Shown here: piece after piece, positions 18,256 through 29,008 of the stretch
Position numbering within the stretch: the first letter of the stretch is position 1
Layout: the number at the start of each line of letters is the position of its first letter
Assembly: GCA_900318685.1 (NCBI GenBank)
Contig: ONLL01000018.1
Coordinates: 1 to 64,000 of the forward strand
Origin: an uncultured Prevotellaceae bacterium
Lineage (GTDB): Bacteria > Bacteroidota > Bacteroidia > Bacteroidales > Bacteroidaceae
DNA length: 64,000 bases
Direction: 5' to 3'
Position numbers and translations under genes: made by a program
The notes under the pieces: generated by a model
The model's database searches: none
The model's input: only the letters and a program-made list of their open reading frames with translations
Told to the model about the DNA's origin: nothing

Positions 18256-19710
18256 ATGAACGTAAAGCATCCAATCCTACTGACCGCCATATTGCTCCTC
18301 TTCAGCATAGGAGCTTTCAGTGCTAAGGTGAAATATCCTGGCGGAAAAGCCTATATCTATCGCTATTACCTATCAAACAAGCAGGCTACTACACAGTCAC
18401 TGGAGCGGCCTCAGCGCTTCCTCTCGCGCCAGAGCATCGAACGCCGGCAGCGCCAAGGCCTCAGCATAGACTCTACCGACCTGCCCGTACCACGTGCCTA
18501 TGTGAAGCAATTCGCAGTGAAAGGTGCTGAAGTGCTAGGCACAAGCCGTTGGCAGAACACCGTCCTCGTACGTTCTACTGACACGCTGCTGCTTCATCGG
18601 CTTGCTTCACTACCCATTGTGAGAGACGCCTGCTGCGTGTTTATTGCCCCCGACTCCATCGACAAGCAGGATGACATTCGCTGGAACGTGCATGACACAT
18701 TCAACCGCTGGGATACTGTTCACAACGATCCTTATGGTATGGCACGACAGCAAATAGAGATGCTCGACGGTATCCGGATGCACGAGGCAGGGCTGACAGG
18801 TCGTGGCATCACTATTGCCATCCTCGACGGAGGATTCCAGAACTTCAATCGCATCCCTGCACTGCGGCATGCCAAGATACTGGGAGTGAAGGATTTCGTA
18901 GATCCATCGAACACCCTACCCGAGAAGATGGCCGAATCGCCCTACCCCACTCAAGGTACAAGTTTCCAGTTCATTGACCACGGTACCAAGGTTTTCTCGG
19001 CAATGGCAGCCTATGCCCCTGAGGTGACTATCGGCACTGCTCCTGATGCATCCTACTGGCTGCTGCGTTCAGAAATGAGTGCCACCGAGCAACCCGTGGA
19101 AGAAGACTACTGGACGATGGCGGCCGAATATGCCGACTCTGTGGGAGCTGACATTATCAACTCGTCGCTGGGCTACTATCAATATGACGACGGTCTGCCC
19201 AGCTATCGTCTGCGCGACCTCGACGGACAAACAGCGTTCATCTCACGTTCAGCCTCGATGCTGGCCAGCAAGGGCATCATCCTATGTAACTCGGCAGGCA
19301 ATTCGGGTATGGGTCCCTGGAAGAAGATCGGTGTCCCTGCCGATGCTCGCGATATTCTCACCGTGGGAGCTGTCGACGGCGAGGGACATCTGGCAGCCTT
19401 CAGCAGCATCGGTCCTTCACAAGACGGACGGGTGAAGCCTGACGTCGTGGCAAGAGGCAGCAACACCACCCTCATCTCAGGCAGAGGAACACTGGTACAC
19501 GACATGGGGACATCATTTTCTACGCCCGTCACCTGTGGTATGGTGGCATGTCTCTGGCAGGAACTGCGTCAAAAGACGGCATTGGAGATTATGGAGCTCA
19601 TTCGTCAGAGCGCCGACCAGCATGATGCTCCAAACAACATCTACGGACATGGACTGCCCAACTTCTGGAAAGCCTATCAGCAAGGCTTAAACACTAACCC
19701 ACAGCCATGA
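18256..19710 (+). CDS. Secreted subtilisin-family (S8) serine protease
   Basis: A 484-residue protein with a signal peptide ending near FSA (residue 23). Catalytic residues are visible as D191 (AILDGGF), H242 (DHGTKV) and S420 (GTSFSTPV), with the oxyanion Asn region NSAGNSG near 348. An N-terminal region of about 165 residues precedes the catalytic domain and may be an inhibitory propeptide. No sorting tail is evident. Its stop overlaps the xseA ATG by 4 bp, an odd pairing of an exported protease with a DNA repair enzyme. Confidence 0.92.
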   Translation: MNVKHPILLTAILLLFSIGAFSAKVKYPGGKAYIYRYYLSNKQATTQSLERPQRFLSRQSIERRQRQGLSIDSTDLPVPRAYVKQFAVKGAEVLGTSRWQNTVLVRSTDTLLLHRLASLPIVRDACCVFIAPDSIDKQDDIRWNVHDTFNRWDTVHNDPYGMARQQIEMLDGIRMHEAGLTGRGITIAILDGGFQNFNRIPALRHAKILGVKDFVDPSNTLPEKMAESPYPTQGTSFQFIDHGTKVFSAMAAYAPEVTIGTAPDASYWLLRSEMSATEQPVEEDYWTMAAEYADSVGADIINSSLGYYQYDDGLPSYRLRDLDGQTAFISRSASMLASKGIILCNSAGNSGMGPWKKIGVPADARDILTVGAVDGEGHLAAFSSIGPSQDGRVKPDVVARGSNTTLISGRGTLVHDMGTSFSTPVTCGMVACLWQELRQKTALEIMELIRQSADQHDAPNNIYGHGLPNFWKAYQQGLNTNPQP

Positions 19711-20999
19711 CCACCCTCACTCTGTTCGAACTCAATTCCCTTGTGCGACAAGTCATCGAGGGGACTCTTTCCCAGGAATACTGGGTGGAGGCCGAAGTGT
19801 CAGAATGCCGAGAAAACAAAGGGCACTGCTATCTGGAGCTTATTCAGAAAGACGAACGCTCGGCAACACCCATTGCACGTGCCTCTGCCAGATGCTGGGC
19901 ATCGAAATGGAACGTCATCAGGCCCTATTTCGAGCGGACCACAGGTCAGCGGCTACAGGCTGGCATGAAGGTGTTGCTGAAGGTATATGCACAGTTTCAT
20001 GAGGCCTACGGATTCGCATGGATCGTCACCGACATCGACCCTAACTATACCCTCGGCGACATGGCCCGAAAAAGGCAGGAGATTATCCGGCAGCTGAAGG
20101 AAGAGGGGGTCTTTGACATGCAAAAGGAACTCTATCTGCCACTCTTCTGTCAGCGTATAGCAGTCATCTCCAGCCAGACAGCCGCCGGCTATGGAGACTT
20201 TGTCAACCAGCTGGCCAGCAACGACTTTCACTTGCAGTTCACTACCCGACTTTTTCCTGCCGTCATGCAGGGTGATCAAATAGAGACCAGCGTCATCAAA
20301 GCACTGAATGCCATCTACCAGCAAGTGGATGACTTCGACTGCGTAGTCATCATCCGAGGTGGAGGTGCTGTTGCCGACATGTCTGGATTTGACACCTTAG
20401 CCTTGGCAGAAAATGTGGCTCAATTCCCATTGCCCATCATCACTGGTATCGGCCATGACCGTGATGAGTGCGTCCTCGACATGGTGTCGTTCCTGCGGGT
20501 AAAAACCCCTACTGCCGCCGCCGCCTTCCTGATCTCCCATCTGAAGGAAGTGCTCGATGCCGTCAACGACGCCCAAGACCGTATCACTGGATATACCCAG
20601 CGGAAGTTGTCGGTGCTCAAGGCCCAACTGTCGGCTATGGCTGAAGTGCTACCAAGAGTATTCTCCACTATCCGGACAAGACAAGAGGCACGACTCGACA
20701 GCCTCTACAGCCGCTTTGTCAACCATGCGCAGCAGAGAACCCTCAACTTTCGCCTGTCAATTGACAGTTTAGCTACTCGTCTGCCCATCTTGCTCGAACG
20801 CCGAATGATGAAAGAGAAGCACCAACTTCAGCTCTTGGATGAGAAAGCCAAGAGCCTAGACCCTGCTCTCTTGCTCCACCGCGGCTACAGCATGACGATG
20901 AAAGACGGCAGAATCGTGCGTGATGCCACGCAATTGCAGGCAGGCGACGAGATAGAGACCCGACTAGAAAAAGGAACCATCACATCAATCGTAAAATGA
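19707..20999 (+). CDS. xseA: Exodeoxyribonuclease VII large subunit
   Basis: A 430-residue protein with an N-terminal OB-fold (residues about 1-105, including YWVEAEVSECR) and the XseA catalytic domain. Family blocks include VISSQTAAGYGDF, VVIIRGGGAVADM and ITGIGHDRDECVLDMV. It degrades single-stranded DNA in both directions with XseB. The stop overlaps the xseB ATG by 4 bp, as expected for a stoichiometric complex. Confidence 0.95.
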   Translation: MTTLTLFELNSLVRQVIEGTLSQEYWVEAEVSECRENKGHCYLELIQKDERSATPIARASARCWASKWNVIRPYFERTTGQRLQAGMKVLLKVYAQFHEAYGFAWIVTDIDPNYTLGDMARKRQEIIRQLKEEGVFDMQKELYLPLFCQRIAVISSQTAAGYGDFVNQLASNDFHLQFTTRLFPAVMQGDQIETSVIKALNAIYQQVDDFDCVVIIRGGGAVADMSGFDTLALAENVAQFPLPIITGIGHDRDECVLDMVSFLRVKTPTAAAAFLISHLKEVLDAVNDAQDRITGYTQRKLSVLKAQLSAMAEVLPRVFSTIRTRQEARLDSLYSRFVNHAQQRTLNFRLSIDSLATRLPILLERRMMKEKHQLQLLDEKAKSLDPALLLHRGYSMTMKDGRIVRDATQLQAGDEIETRLEKGTITSIVK

Positions 21000-21190
21000 A
21001 CCAGGAACAGAAATATGAACAAGCCTTCGCACAGCTACAGGATATTGTGCGCAAGATGGAGAGCGACGAGTACAGCATAGATGAAATCGCTGTGCAACTG
21101 AAAGAAGCACAACGATTGATCAAGTTCTGCAAGGACAAGCTGACCAAGACAGAAGCTGAAATCCAGAAGATTCAGGCCGAGCACGAGTGA
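20996..21190 (+). CDS. xseB: Exodeoxyribonuclease VII small subunit
   Basis: A 64-residue helical protein. It has the XseB pattern: YEQAFAQLQDIVRKMESDEYSIDE followed by a second helix (shown in part: LQDIVRKMESDEYSIDE). It wraps XseA in the ExoVII complex. It is coupled to xseA by ATGA. Confidence 0.93.
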   Translation: MNQEQKYEQAFAQLQDIVRKMESDEYSIDEIAVQLKEAQRLIKFCKDKLTKTEAEIQKIQAEHE

Positions 21191-21223
21191 TCTCCTTTCA
21201 TCAAAGAAGGCCACAGCCGCTCC

Positions 21224-22000
21224 TTAGAAATAGATGCCGAAGGCGAGCGACTTGAACTCAGGACCACGATCGGTCTTGAGTACGCTCATGGGCGAATACT
21301 TGCAGTAGATGCTCAGATCGCCGAAGTGCACCATACCCAATGCATCAATGGTGATGGGGCGCTGACCTATATCCTTCGTATTAAGACTGCACTCATCGTC
21401 GCCATTATTAAAGCTGCTATGTATACGTGCATAGTAGTTCCAGTTCAGCTGTGCACCCAGCGAAATGCCAAACTTCTTGCTGAACTGCTGCCTGACGAGC
21501 AGAGGCACACTGAGAGAAACCGTGTGGATGTTCGATGAGAGATCGTCCAAACGCTGACTCACTAAATATACTTTTTCGGAGAGCGTCTGCGTATTATCTG
21601 TTGGTATCGCAAGGTGTGCCAATGGCCCCAACACGACCACATCATCCAGCTTTACAAACATCTTTTCGTGACCTTTCAGCGTGTAGTTGCGCCAATCGAA
21701 ACCCAAACCGGCAGAAAAAGTCGTCTTGGAGTTGTTGGGGGTGTAGTCGTACTGGGCAATCGTCCAGCCGATCTCCCAGGAGCGGAACGGAGCGAAGTCT
21801 ACGCCATCAGGTGCTCCCGTAGGCACATCGACACCCACATGGAAATGCATGGTCCAGATGTCGTCGTCGTCAGCACCCTTGCCAAGTTCCACACCACCCT
21901 TGCTGTCACTCTCATCACCAGCATTAGCCGTCATTGTTTCGGCATTGGCTGTCATTCCGACTGCCAGAAATGCCATCAATAGTAGTTTCTTCATATACAT
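21224..22000 (-). CDS. Outer-membrane beta-barrel protein
   Basis: A 258-residue exported protein with signal peptide MYMKKLLLMAFLAVGMTANA. Aromatic-rich alternating strands run to the last residue (FKSLAFGIYF), typical of outer-membrane barrels. It is a paralog of 47888-48781: both share SWEI, GLGxDWRNY, RQRPxTID and FxSLxFGxYx in the same order. Its function is unknown. It has its own promoter divergent from ilvE. Confidence 0.75.
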   Translation of the reverse strand: MYMKKLLLMAFLAVGMTANAETMTANAGDESDSKGGVELGKGADDDDIWTMHFHVGVDVPTGAPDGVDFAPFRSWEIGWTIAQYDYTPNNSKTTFSAGLGFDWRNYTLKGHEKMFVKLDDVVVLGPLAHLAIPTDNTQTLSEKVYLVSQRLDDLSSNIHTVSLSVPLLVRQQFSKKFGISLGAQLNWNYYARIHSSFNNGDDECSLNTKDIGQRPITIDALGMVHFGDLSIYCKYSPMSVLKTDRGPEFKSLAFGIYF

Positions 22001-22029
22001 AAAATATTAAATTGTGTTGAAAACTGTTG

Positions 22030-22037
22030 CAAAGGTA
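22030..22037 (-). promoter_or_regulatory. -7 element for the barrel gene at 21224
   Basis: The minus strand reads TACCTTTG 30 nt before the start at 22000. Confidence 0.55.
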
Positions 22038-22120
22038 GTCATTTCCCCATAAACTGAAAAAAAAGGAAAGAAAAAAGCGAAATTTCAAGGGAAATAGTTG
22101 CTTAAACGCAGGATTTTGAT

Positions 22121-22128
22121 TACTTTTG
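22121..22128 (+). promoter_or_regulatory. -7 element for ilvE
   Basis: TACTTTTG lies 34 nt before the ilvE ATG. Confidence 0.55.
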
Positions 22129-22161
22129 CAAGCAGAATTGAAACTTTAACATTAAAGAAAT

Positions 22162-23178
22162 ATGAAGAATTTAGATTGGGGTAGTCTGTCATTCGGCTAT
22201 ATGAAGACCGACTACAACGTGCGTTGCTATTATCGCGATGGTAAATGGGGCGAGATTGAGGTTTGCTCCGACGAGTATCTGAAACTGCATATGGCCGCCA
22301 CCTGCCTGCACTATGGCCAGGAGGCTTTCGAGGGTCTGAAGGCATACCGCTGCCTCGACGGTAAGGTGCGCGTGTTCCGTGTTGACGAGAATGCTGCCCG
22401 CCTGCAATCAACCTGCCGCGGCATTATGATGCCGGAGGTAAGCACTGAGCTTTTCACGGAGATGGTGAAGAAGGTCGTACGCCTCAACCAGGAGTGGATT
22501 CCCACTTACGAGAGTGGTGCCACGCTCTATATCCGTCCGCTGCTCATCGGCACCAGCGCACAGGTGGGCGTACATCCCGCCAAGGAATATTGCTTCCTGA
22601 TCTTTGTCACGCCTGTGGGTCCGTACTTCAAGGGTGGCTTTGCAGCCAATCCCTATGTCATCATTCGCGACTACGACCGCTCGGCTCCTCTTGGAACAGG
22701 TAAGTATAAGGTGGGTGGCAACTACGCTGCATCGCTCTTTGCCAACAACCTGGCTCACGAGAAGGGCTATGCCTGCGAGTTCTACCTCGACGCAAAGGAG
22801 AAGAAATTCATGGATGAGTGTGGTGCCGCCAACTTCTTCGGCATCAAGGACAACACCTACGTTACACCGAAGTCTACCTCCATCCTGCCCTCCATCACCA
22901 ACAAAAGCTTGATGCAGGTAGCCGAAGACTTGGGCATGAAGGTGGAGCGCCGTCCTATTCCTGAGGAGGAGCTTGACACGTTCGAGGAGGCAGGTGCCTG
23001 CGGTACAGCAGCTGTCATCTCGCCTATCAGCTACATCGACGACCTCGACACAGGCAAGCGCTACTCGTTCGGCGAGAAGCCCGGCCCCATCTCAAAGAAA
23101 CTCTTCGACACGCTGCGCGGCATTCAGTACGGAGAGATCGAGGACAAGCACGGCTGGACGACGGTCGTTATCGACTAA
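22162..23178 (+). CDS. ilvE: Branched-chain amino acid aminotransferase
   Basis: A 338-residue class IV PLP aminotransferase. [14 protein letters not shown] near 52 and [15 protein letters not shown] near 180 are diagnostic; the latter holds the Schiff-base lysine. [10 protein letters not shown] and GTAAVISPI are the later family blocks. It catalyses the last step of Leu, Ile and Val synthesis and the reverse reaction. Length fits the Bacteroidetes type-II enzyme. Confidence 0.95.
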   Translation: MKNLDWGSLSFGYMKTDYNVRCYYRDGKWGEIEVCSDEYLKLHMAATCLHYGQEAFEGLKAYRCLDGKVRVFRVDENAARLQSTCRGIMMPEVSTELFTEMVKKVVRLNQEWIPTYESGATLYIRPLLIGTSAQVGVHPAKEYCFLIFVTPVGPYFKGGFAANPYVIIRDYDRSAPLGTGKYKVGGNYAASLFANNLAHEKGYACEFYLDAKEKKFMDECGAANFFGIKDNTYVTPKSTSILPSITNKSLMQVAEDLGMKVERRPIPEEELDTFEEAGACGTAAVISPISYIDDLDTGKRYSFGEKPGPISKKLFDTLRGIQYGEIEDKHGWTTVVID

Positions 23179-23221
23179 AGTTCAGTACGTTGCGATTGAA
23201 TCGCAACAAACCAATAGAAGC

Positions 23222-23983
23222 ATGGGCAAAGGAAAACTGGCGAAATTCGCCGATATGGCAACTTACAAGAACGTCTTTCAGTACCCTTATTCGGTAGTGA
23301 GCGACGTTCCCTTTGCCATGCGTGGCCGCTGGAGGGAAGATTATTTCGGCAACCAGAATCCTATCATCCTTGAGCTGGGATGCGGTAAGGGCGAATATGC
23401 GGTGGAGCTTGCGAAGGCACACCCTGACTGCAACTACATTGGAGTAGATATCAAGGGAGCACGCATGTGGACGGGTGCCACGCGTGCGCTCCAGGAAGGA
23501 ATAACGAATGTGGCCTTCCTCCGTACGAACATCGAGATCATCGACCGCTTCTTCGGCAAGGATGAAGTGCAGGAGATATGGCTCACCTTCAGTGACCCCC
23601 AGATGAAGAACCCGCGTAAGCGTCTCTCTTCCACCTTCTTCCTGAATCGCTACCGCCAGTTCCTGCAGGATCGAGGCATCATACACCTGAAGACCGACTC
23701 CAACTTCCTCTTCACCTACACCACCTATATGGTGGAGCGCAATCATCTTCCACTCATTGCCCGCACCGAAGACCTCTATGCTGAAGCTGAGGCGCACCCA
23801 GAAGCCTCCAGCATCCAGACCTATTACGAACAGATGTGGCTGGCTCGAGGTCTGAACATCAGGTACATGCAATTCCAACTCCCCCAAGAGGGACCTCTGG
23901 AAGAACCCGACATTGAAATAGAGCTTGACGATTACCGCAGTTATCACCGCAGCAAGCGCAGCTCGCTAGATACCAGCAAATAA
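23222..23983 (+). CDS. trmB: tRNA (guanine-N7-)-methyltransferase
   Basis: A 253-residue SAM-dependent enzyme that methylates G46 of t[19 protein letters not shown] near 43 is the SAM-binding motif, [11 protein letters not shown] binds the ribose and [13 protein letters not shown] is the TrmB signature. The start [12 protein letters not shown] at 23222 is chosen because the longer frame to 22973 lies inside ilvE. It starts 43 bp after ilvE. Confidence 0.94.
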   Translation: MGKGKLAKFADMATYKNVFQYPYSVVSDVPFAMRGRWREDYFGNQNPIILELGCGKGEYAVELAKAHPDCNYIGVDIKGARMWTGATRALQEGITNVAFLRTNIEIIDRFFGKDEVQEIWLTFSDPQMKNPRKRLSSTFFLNRYRQFLQDRGIIHLKTDSNFLFTYTTYMVERNHLPLIARTEDLYAEAEAHPEASSIQTYYEQMWLARGLNIRYMQFQLPQEGPLEEPDIEIELDDYRSYHRSKRSSLDTSK

Positions 23984-23990
23984 CCCTTGA

Positions 23991-25742
23991 ATGTCAGATA
24001 TGAAGAAACGATTATTTGCCTTCCTCATGATATGCTGTCCGCTGTTTGCGATGGCTCAGGAGATGACCGTGACAGTCGACTCCGTTGGCCAGTTGGCTTC
24101 ACAGCTTCCCGACAGCATCCGCTATTCAATGACTGAGCTGAAGATAACAGGTCCGCTGAATGGCAATGACCTGAAGATCATCCAACTCATCACCAACCGC
24201 ATCAGAGGTCGCAAGGCCACTGAACAGATTCTCACCTCGCTCGACCTCTCGGAAGCCGTCATCACTGAAGGCAAGGGCAGCTTCCGCACCAAGGCCAACG
24301 TGCTGCCTGCAGCTATGTTTCAGGGCTGCAAGAATCTGGAACGTGTGGTATTGCCCAACACTACCCTGGAAATCAGCCGCAGCTGCTTCAGCGGTTGTGC
24401 CAACCTGAAGGAGATGGAGGTTCCTGAGGGTACGCGCCTCATCGACGACTATGCCTTCAATGGCTGTGTCAGTCTTAGCGAGGTGAAGCTCCCCACCTCA
24501 CTCACCATCATCGAAAATCATGCTTTTGAGGGTTGTATCGCCCTGACGAGCATCGATGTGCCCAATGGTGTGGATGTTCTTGGTGTGGGTGCTTTTGCCA
24601 ACTGTAAGTCTCTGGAGAAGATCACCCTGCATGAGACTGCCATCAAGAAGATCAATAATACTACCTTTGCCCGTTGTGAGCGCCTGAGCGACATCGTGCT
24701 TCCACCCTCGGTGACCGTCATCGGCAACGAAGCCTTCAAGGGTTGCGCTTCCCTGGAGACTATCCAGATGCCCGATGCTATCTCAGAGATAGGCAACAGT
24801 GCCTTCGAAGGCTGCCAGAACCTGAGTTCCATCGAGATGGTTACTGCTTCTGTCATAGGCAGCGATGCTTTTAGGGGTTGTACCAGCCTGAGTTCCGTAG
24901 AGATAGAGCGTGTGAACAAGATCGGCAATGGTGCTTTCGAGAATTGTGCCGGTCTGAGCACAGTATCCCTCGACGGCAACCTGCAGAGCATAGGCACCGA
25001 GCTATTCTCCGGATGCACAGGCCTCACGTCAATAACGCTTCCTTCAACGGTGAAGACTATCGGCACAAGAGCTTTCTTCGACTGCAAGTCACTGCCCGAC
25101 ATCACCTTGCCCGAAGGGCTGTCACGCATCAACGACCATGCCTTCGAGAACTGCTCGTCGCTGAGCGAGCTGACCATTCCCAACATGGTGAAGCAGCTGG
25201 GCAGTGATGCCTTTGAAAACTGCACCTCGCTCGACAGCGTCGTCATCAAAGGGTTTATCGAGAAGCTGGAGAGCGATGTCTTCCGCTACTGCCATTCACT
25301 GCGCGTGGTGGTTCTTCCTGTCTCGGTGAAGAGCATTGGTGACAACGCTTTCGAACAGTGCTCGTCGCTCACCGATATAAACCTGCCAATAGCCGTGAGC
25401 AGCATTGGCGACAACGCTTTCGACAAATGCGTATCGCTCACCTCCGTAATCGTGCCTGCCGCATGCACCACCATCGGCAGTGCCTCCTTCCGCGAGTGTA
25501 CTGCACTGGTACGTATGGAGCTGCCTGCTGCTATCAAGAAAATAGGTGGCAATGCCTTTGCCAAGTGTGTATCACTGCGCGAGCTCGTCATCAACGCCCC
25601 GCTGCCACCAAGCATCTCACACAGCACCTTCAAGGGTGTGGTGGCATCTGCCTGTCAGGTGATTGTGCCCAAAGGAGCCAAGACTAACTATCGCAGTGAC
25701 AAGTCGTGGGTCAAGATGCCCACCATCGTTGAACAAAATTAA
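23991..25742 (+). CDS. Secreted BspA-like leucine-rich repeat protein
   Basis: A 583-residue exported protein (signal [20 protein letters not shown], starting at the second Met). After a cap of about 95 residues containing [13 protein letters not shown], about 19 tandem LRR_5 (BspA/TpLRR) units of mostly 23 residues follow, of the form I-G-x-x-A-F-x-x-C-x-x-L-x-x-I-x-L-P. The last residues have no sorting tail I can identify. Family members are surface adhesins or ligand binders. The cap is shared with the C10 protease at 40598. Confidence 0.88.
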   Translation: MSDMKKRLFAFLMICCPLFAMAQEMTVTVDSVGQLASQLPDSIRYSMTELKITGPLNGNDLKIIQLITNRIRGRKATEQILTSLDLSEAVITEGKGSFRTKANVLPAAMFQGCKNLERVVLPNTTLEISRSCFSGCANLKEMEVPEGTRLIDDYAFNGCVSLSEVKLPTSLTIIENHAFEGCIALTSIDVPNGVDVLGVGAFANCKSLEKITLHETAIKKINNTTFARCERLSDIVLPPSVTVIGNEAFKGCASLETIQMPDAISEIGNSAFEGCQNLSSIEMVTASVIGSDAFRGCTSLSSVEIERVNKIGNGAFENCAGLSTVSLDGNLQSIGTELFSGCTGLTSITLPSTVKTIGTRAFFDCKSLPDITLPEGLSRINDHAFENCSSLSELTIPNMVKQLGSDAFENCTSLDSVVIKGFIEKLESDVFRYCHSLRVVVLPVSVKSIGDNAFEQCSSLTDINLPIAVSSIGDNAFDKCVSLTSVIVPAACTTIGSASFRECTALVRMELPAAIKKIGGNAFAKCVSLRELVINAPLPPSISHSTFKGVVASACQVIVPKGAKTNYRSDKSWVKMPTIVEQN

Positions 25743-25768
25743 TCATTTCCAATACTAACTCTATCAAC

Positions 25769-26311
25769 ATGAAAAGCTTAAAAGGAACAAAGACAGAGAA
25801 GAACCTGCAAGAGGCCTTTGCAGGTGAGTCAATGGCTCGCAACAAGTACACATTCTTTGCATCGAAGGCCAAGAAGGACGGCTACGTACAAATCTCCAAC
25901 ATCTTCCTGGAGACAGCAGCCAACGAGAAGGAGCACGCAGAGCTCTGGTATAAGTACCTCAACGGAGGCAAGGTTTCCGATACTCCCACCAACCTTGAGG
26001 ATGCTGCCGGCGGCGAGAACTTCGAGTGGACTGATATGTATGCCCGCATGGCCCGTGAGGCTCGTGAGGAAGGCTTCGACGAGATTGCCGAGAAGTTTGA
26101 GGGTGTAGCCAAGATCGAGAAGGAGCACGAAGAGCGCTATCGCAAGCTGCTCGACAATATCAGGCAGGAGTGCGTGTTCTCGAAGGATCACGATGTCATC
26201 TGGCAGTGCTCCAACTGCGGACACATCGTCATCGGCAAGAAGGCTCCCGAGGAGTGCCCCGTCTGCAATCACGCACAGGCATACTTCCAGGTGAAGGCCG
26301 AGAACTACTAA
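25769..26311 (+). CDS. rbr: Rubrerythrin
   Basis: A 180-residue peroxide-reducing di-iron protein. The ferritin-like domain (residues 1-135) contains [16 protein letters not shown] and the EKEHAELW helix, with a second EKEHEERY. The C-terminal rubredoxin domain binds iron by CSNCG and CPVCNH. It protects anaerobes from H2O2. It follows the LRR gene by 26 bp, and a strong hairpin ends the unit. Confidence 0.95.
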   Translation: MKSLKGTKTEKNLQEAFAGESMARNKYTFFASKAKKDGYVQISNIFLETAANEKEHAELWYKYLNGGKVSDTPTNLEDAAGGENFEWTDMYARMAREAREEGFDEIAEKFEGVAKIEKEHEERYRKLLDNIRQECVFSKDHDVIWQCSNCGHIVIGKKAPEECPVCNHAQAYFQVKAENY

Positions 26312-26334
26312 GCATTACTCTCAGAGAGACAAAA

Positions 26335-26363
26335 AGAGCGGACATTCAGTTTTTGTCCGCTCT
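26335..26363. terminator. Bidirectional terminator between rbr and clpB
   Basis: A perfect 10-bp stem AGAGCGGACA/TGTCCGCTCT with a 9-nt loop is preceded by an A run and followed by CATTTTATTT. It sits between convergent genes and could work on both strands. Confidence 0.85.
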
Positions 26364-26386
26364 CATTTTATTTACCCACTAAAGAT

Positions 26387-28891
26387 CTAATTGTGGAACA
26401 CCAGTCCATCGCCAAATTCATCGACAACGATGGGACGCTCGCGAGTAACCTCGTCAGCCAACAGCTTACGAGACAATTCATTGAGCACATAATGCTGAAT
26501 GGCTCGTTTAACGGGGCGTGCGCCCATATCAGGATCATAGCCTTCCCGGGCCAGCCAACCAATAGCGTGTTCCGTCACCTCAAGGGTGAACCCTTGCGGC
26601 TCCAACATTTTCTTAACGCGGTCGAGCTGCAGACGCACCACTTGTGCTACCTCCTCCTTCGACAGCTGTTGGAAGGTGATAATCTCGTCGATACGGTTCA
26701 GGAACTCGGGCCTCATCACCATACGCAGCTGCTCACGGGTGGCATTACTGGTCATGATGATAATGGTGTTCTTAAAGTCGGCCGTCCTTCCTTTGTTGTC
26801 TGTCAGTCGTCCGTCGTCCAGCACCTGCAACAGGATGTTGAACACGTCAGGATGAGCCTTCTCTATCTCATCGAAAAGCACCACGCTATAAGGCTTGCGC
26901 CTTACCGCCTCAGTCAGCTGACCACCCTCATCGTAGCCCACATAGCCCGGAGGAGCGCCAATGAGTCGGCTGACGGTATGTTTCTCCTGATACTCCGACA
27001 TATCGATACGGGTCATCATCGTCTCGTCGTTGAACAAATACTCAGCCAATGCCTTGGCCAGCTCCGTCTTACCTACGCCCGTAGTTCCCATGAAGATAAA
27101 CGAAGCGATAGGTCGCTTGGGGTCTTGTAGTCCTGCACGCGAACGACGTACGGCATCACTGACGGCACGTATAGCCTCGTCCTGACCTATCACCCGCTTG
27201 TGGAGTTCCTCCTCCAGGCGCAGCAGTTTTTCGCGTTCGCTTTGCATCATGCGGCTCACAGGAATGCCCGTCCAGCGCGACACCACCTCAGCGATATCAT
27301 CGGCAGTAACTTCCTCGCGCACAAGTTTCTCGCCATCAGCATTGTTCAACTGGCTCTGTATCGAGGCGATATGAGCATCCAGCTCCTTCATCTTGCCATA
27401 GCGTATCTCAGCCACTCGTCCATAGTTGCCTTCTCGCTCGGCTCGCTCAGCCTCATATTTCAGCGACTCCTTCTGCTGCTTATCCTGCTGAATCTGGTTC
27501 ACCAGCTGACGTTCTCCTTCCCATCTGGCCCGGAACTGGGTCTCCTTTTCCTTTAGTGCAGAGATTTCCTTGTCCAGCTGCTGGATCTTAGGTTCGTCGC
27601 CCTCGCGTTTGATGGCCTCACGCTCAATCTCCAGCTGAGCCAGCCTGCGGGTGATTTCATCAAGCTCCTCAGGCACGCTGTCACGCTCCATACGCAGCTT
27701 GGCAGCAGCCTCGTCCATGAGGTCGATAGCCTTATCAGGCAGGAAACGCTCGGTGATATATCGCTCCGACAGCTTGACGGCTGCTATACAGGCATCATCC
27801 TGGATACGCACCTTATGGTGATTCTCATAGCGCTCCTTCAGGCCTCGCAGGATGGAAATGGCATCCAGCTCGTCGGGTTCATCGACCATCACCGTCTGGA
27901 AGCGTCGCTCAAGAGCCTTGTCCTTCTCGAAGTACTTCTGATATTCGTTGAGCGTTGTAGCACCGATAGCCCTCAGCTCACCACGTGCCAGTGCCGGCTT
28001 CAGGATATTGGCTGCATCCATAGCGCCCTCACCTCCTCCGGCACCCACCAGCGTGTGGATCTCATCGATGAAGAGGATGACGCGTCCATCGCTCCTGGTC
28101 ACCTCGTTGATGACGCTCTTCAGCCGCTCCTCAAATTCACCCTTATACTTAGCACCAGCCACGAGTGCACCCATATCGAGTGAATAAACTTGTTTGTCCT
28201 TCAGGTTCTCAGGCACGTCGCCACGCACGATACGTCCTGCCAGTCCTTCGACAATAGCAGTCTTACCCGTGCCGGGCTCACCTATGAGGATAGGGTTGTT
28301 TTTCGTACGACGTGAGAGTATCTGCAGCAGGCGGCGTATCTCGTCATCACGTCCGATGACAGGATCCAGCTTCCCTGCCCTTGCCAGGCTGACGAGGTTC
28401 TTGGCATACTTCTCCAGCGACTGATAATTATCGTCAGCCGACTGCGACTGCACGCGTTGTCCCTGACGCAGCTCGAGGATGGCCTGCCGCATGTCCTTCT
28501 CTGTAGCGCCGCCGTCCTTGAGGATGCGACTCACAGTCGAGTTCACCAACAGCAGTGCCAGTAGAATAGGTTCGCACGATACATATTCATCGCCCATCTC
28601 CCGGGCTAAATCCTGTGCCTTCAGCAGCACCTTGTTAGCATCTGCCGAAAGATAAGGCTCACCGCCCTGAACACGTGCTAGGTGTCGAATCTCCTGCTGA
28701 CAGAGCATTTCGATCTGGCCGGCGTTCATGCCAAGTTTCTGAAATACGAAGCCCACCACATCGCGCCCTTTATCCAGCAAGGCCGCCATCAGGTGAACAG
28801 GTTCAATAGACTGCTGTCCGTTCTGTTGAGCCAACAGCACAGCCTGCTGAACCGTTTCCTGAGCTTTGATAGTAAATTTTTCCAGTGTCAT
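26387..28891 (-). CDS. clpB: ATP-dependent disaggregase ClpB
   Basis: An 834-residue AAA+ chaperone. It has the ClpN double repeat, a first AAA domain (GEPGTGKTA, near residue 205), a long coiled-coil middle domain (about 400-530, rich in E, K and R) and a second AAA domain ([11 protein letters not shown] near 607). The start [12 protein letters not shown] at 28891 is the usual ClpB N-terminus; 14 extra in-frame codons upstream are ignored. With DnaK it rescues aggregated proteins after heat stress. I see no CIRCE or clear -7 element upstream. Confidence 0.96.
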   Translation of the reverse strand: MTLEKFTIKAQETVQQAVLLAQQNGQQSIEPVHLMAALLDKGRDVVGFVFQKLGMNAGQIEMLCQQEIRHLARVQGGEPYLSADANKVLLKAQDLAREMGDEYVSCEPILLALLLVNSTVSRILKDGGATEKDMRQAILELRQGQRVQSQSADDNYQSLEKYAKNLVSLARAGKLDPVIGRDDEIRRLLQILSRRTKNNPILIGEPGTGKTAIVEGLAGRIVRGDVPENLKDKQVYSLDMGALVAGAKYKGEFEERLKSVINEVTRSDGRVILFIDEIHTLVGAGGGEGAMDAANILKPALARGELRAIGATTLNEYQKYFEKDKALERRFQTVMVDEPDELDAISILRGLKERYENHHKVRIQDDACIAAVKLSERYITERFLPDKAIDLMDEAAAKLRMERDSVPEELDEITRRLAQLEIEREAIKREGDEPKIQQLDKEISALKEKETQFRARWEGERQLVNQIQQDKQQKESLKYEAERAEREGNYGRVAEIRYGKMKELDAHIASIQSQLNNADGEKLVREEVTADDIAEVVSRWTGIPVSRMMQSEREKLLRLEEELHKRVIGQDEAIRAVSDAVRRSRAGLQDPKRPIASFIFMGTTGVGKTELAKALAEYLFNDETMMTRIDMSEYQEKHTVSRLIGAPPGYVGYDEGGQLTEAVRRKPYSVVLFDEIEKAHPDVFNILLQVLDDGRLTDNKGRTADFKNTIIIMTSNATREQLRMVMRPEFLNRIDEIITFQQLSKEEVAQVVRLQLDRVKKMLEPQGFTLEVTEHAIGWLAREGYDPDMGARPVKRAIQHYVLNELSRKLLADEVTRERPIVVDEFGDGLVFHN

Positions 28892-29008
28892 GATTGTTTC
28901 TCCTTTCTGTGATATGTTTAACCTGTCAAACAACCCACAAAAGGCGTGCCCAACGCCATGACTATGACAAAGAGTCAGTCAGAAGCGACAATATGACACC
29001 AGACGCTT

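Noticed and set aside
16753-18270. 505-residue version of the MATE transporter
   Set aside because: The extension crosses the promoters of both divergent genes; MATE similarity begins at 18105.
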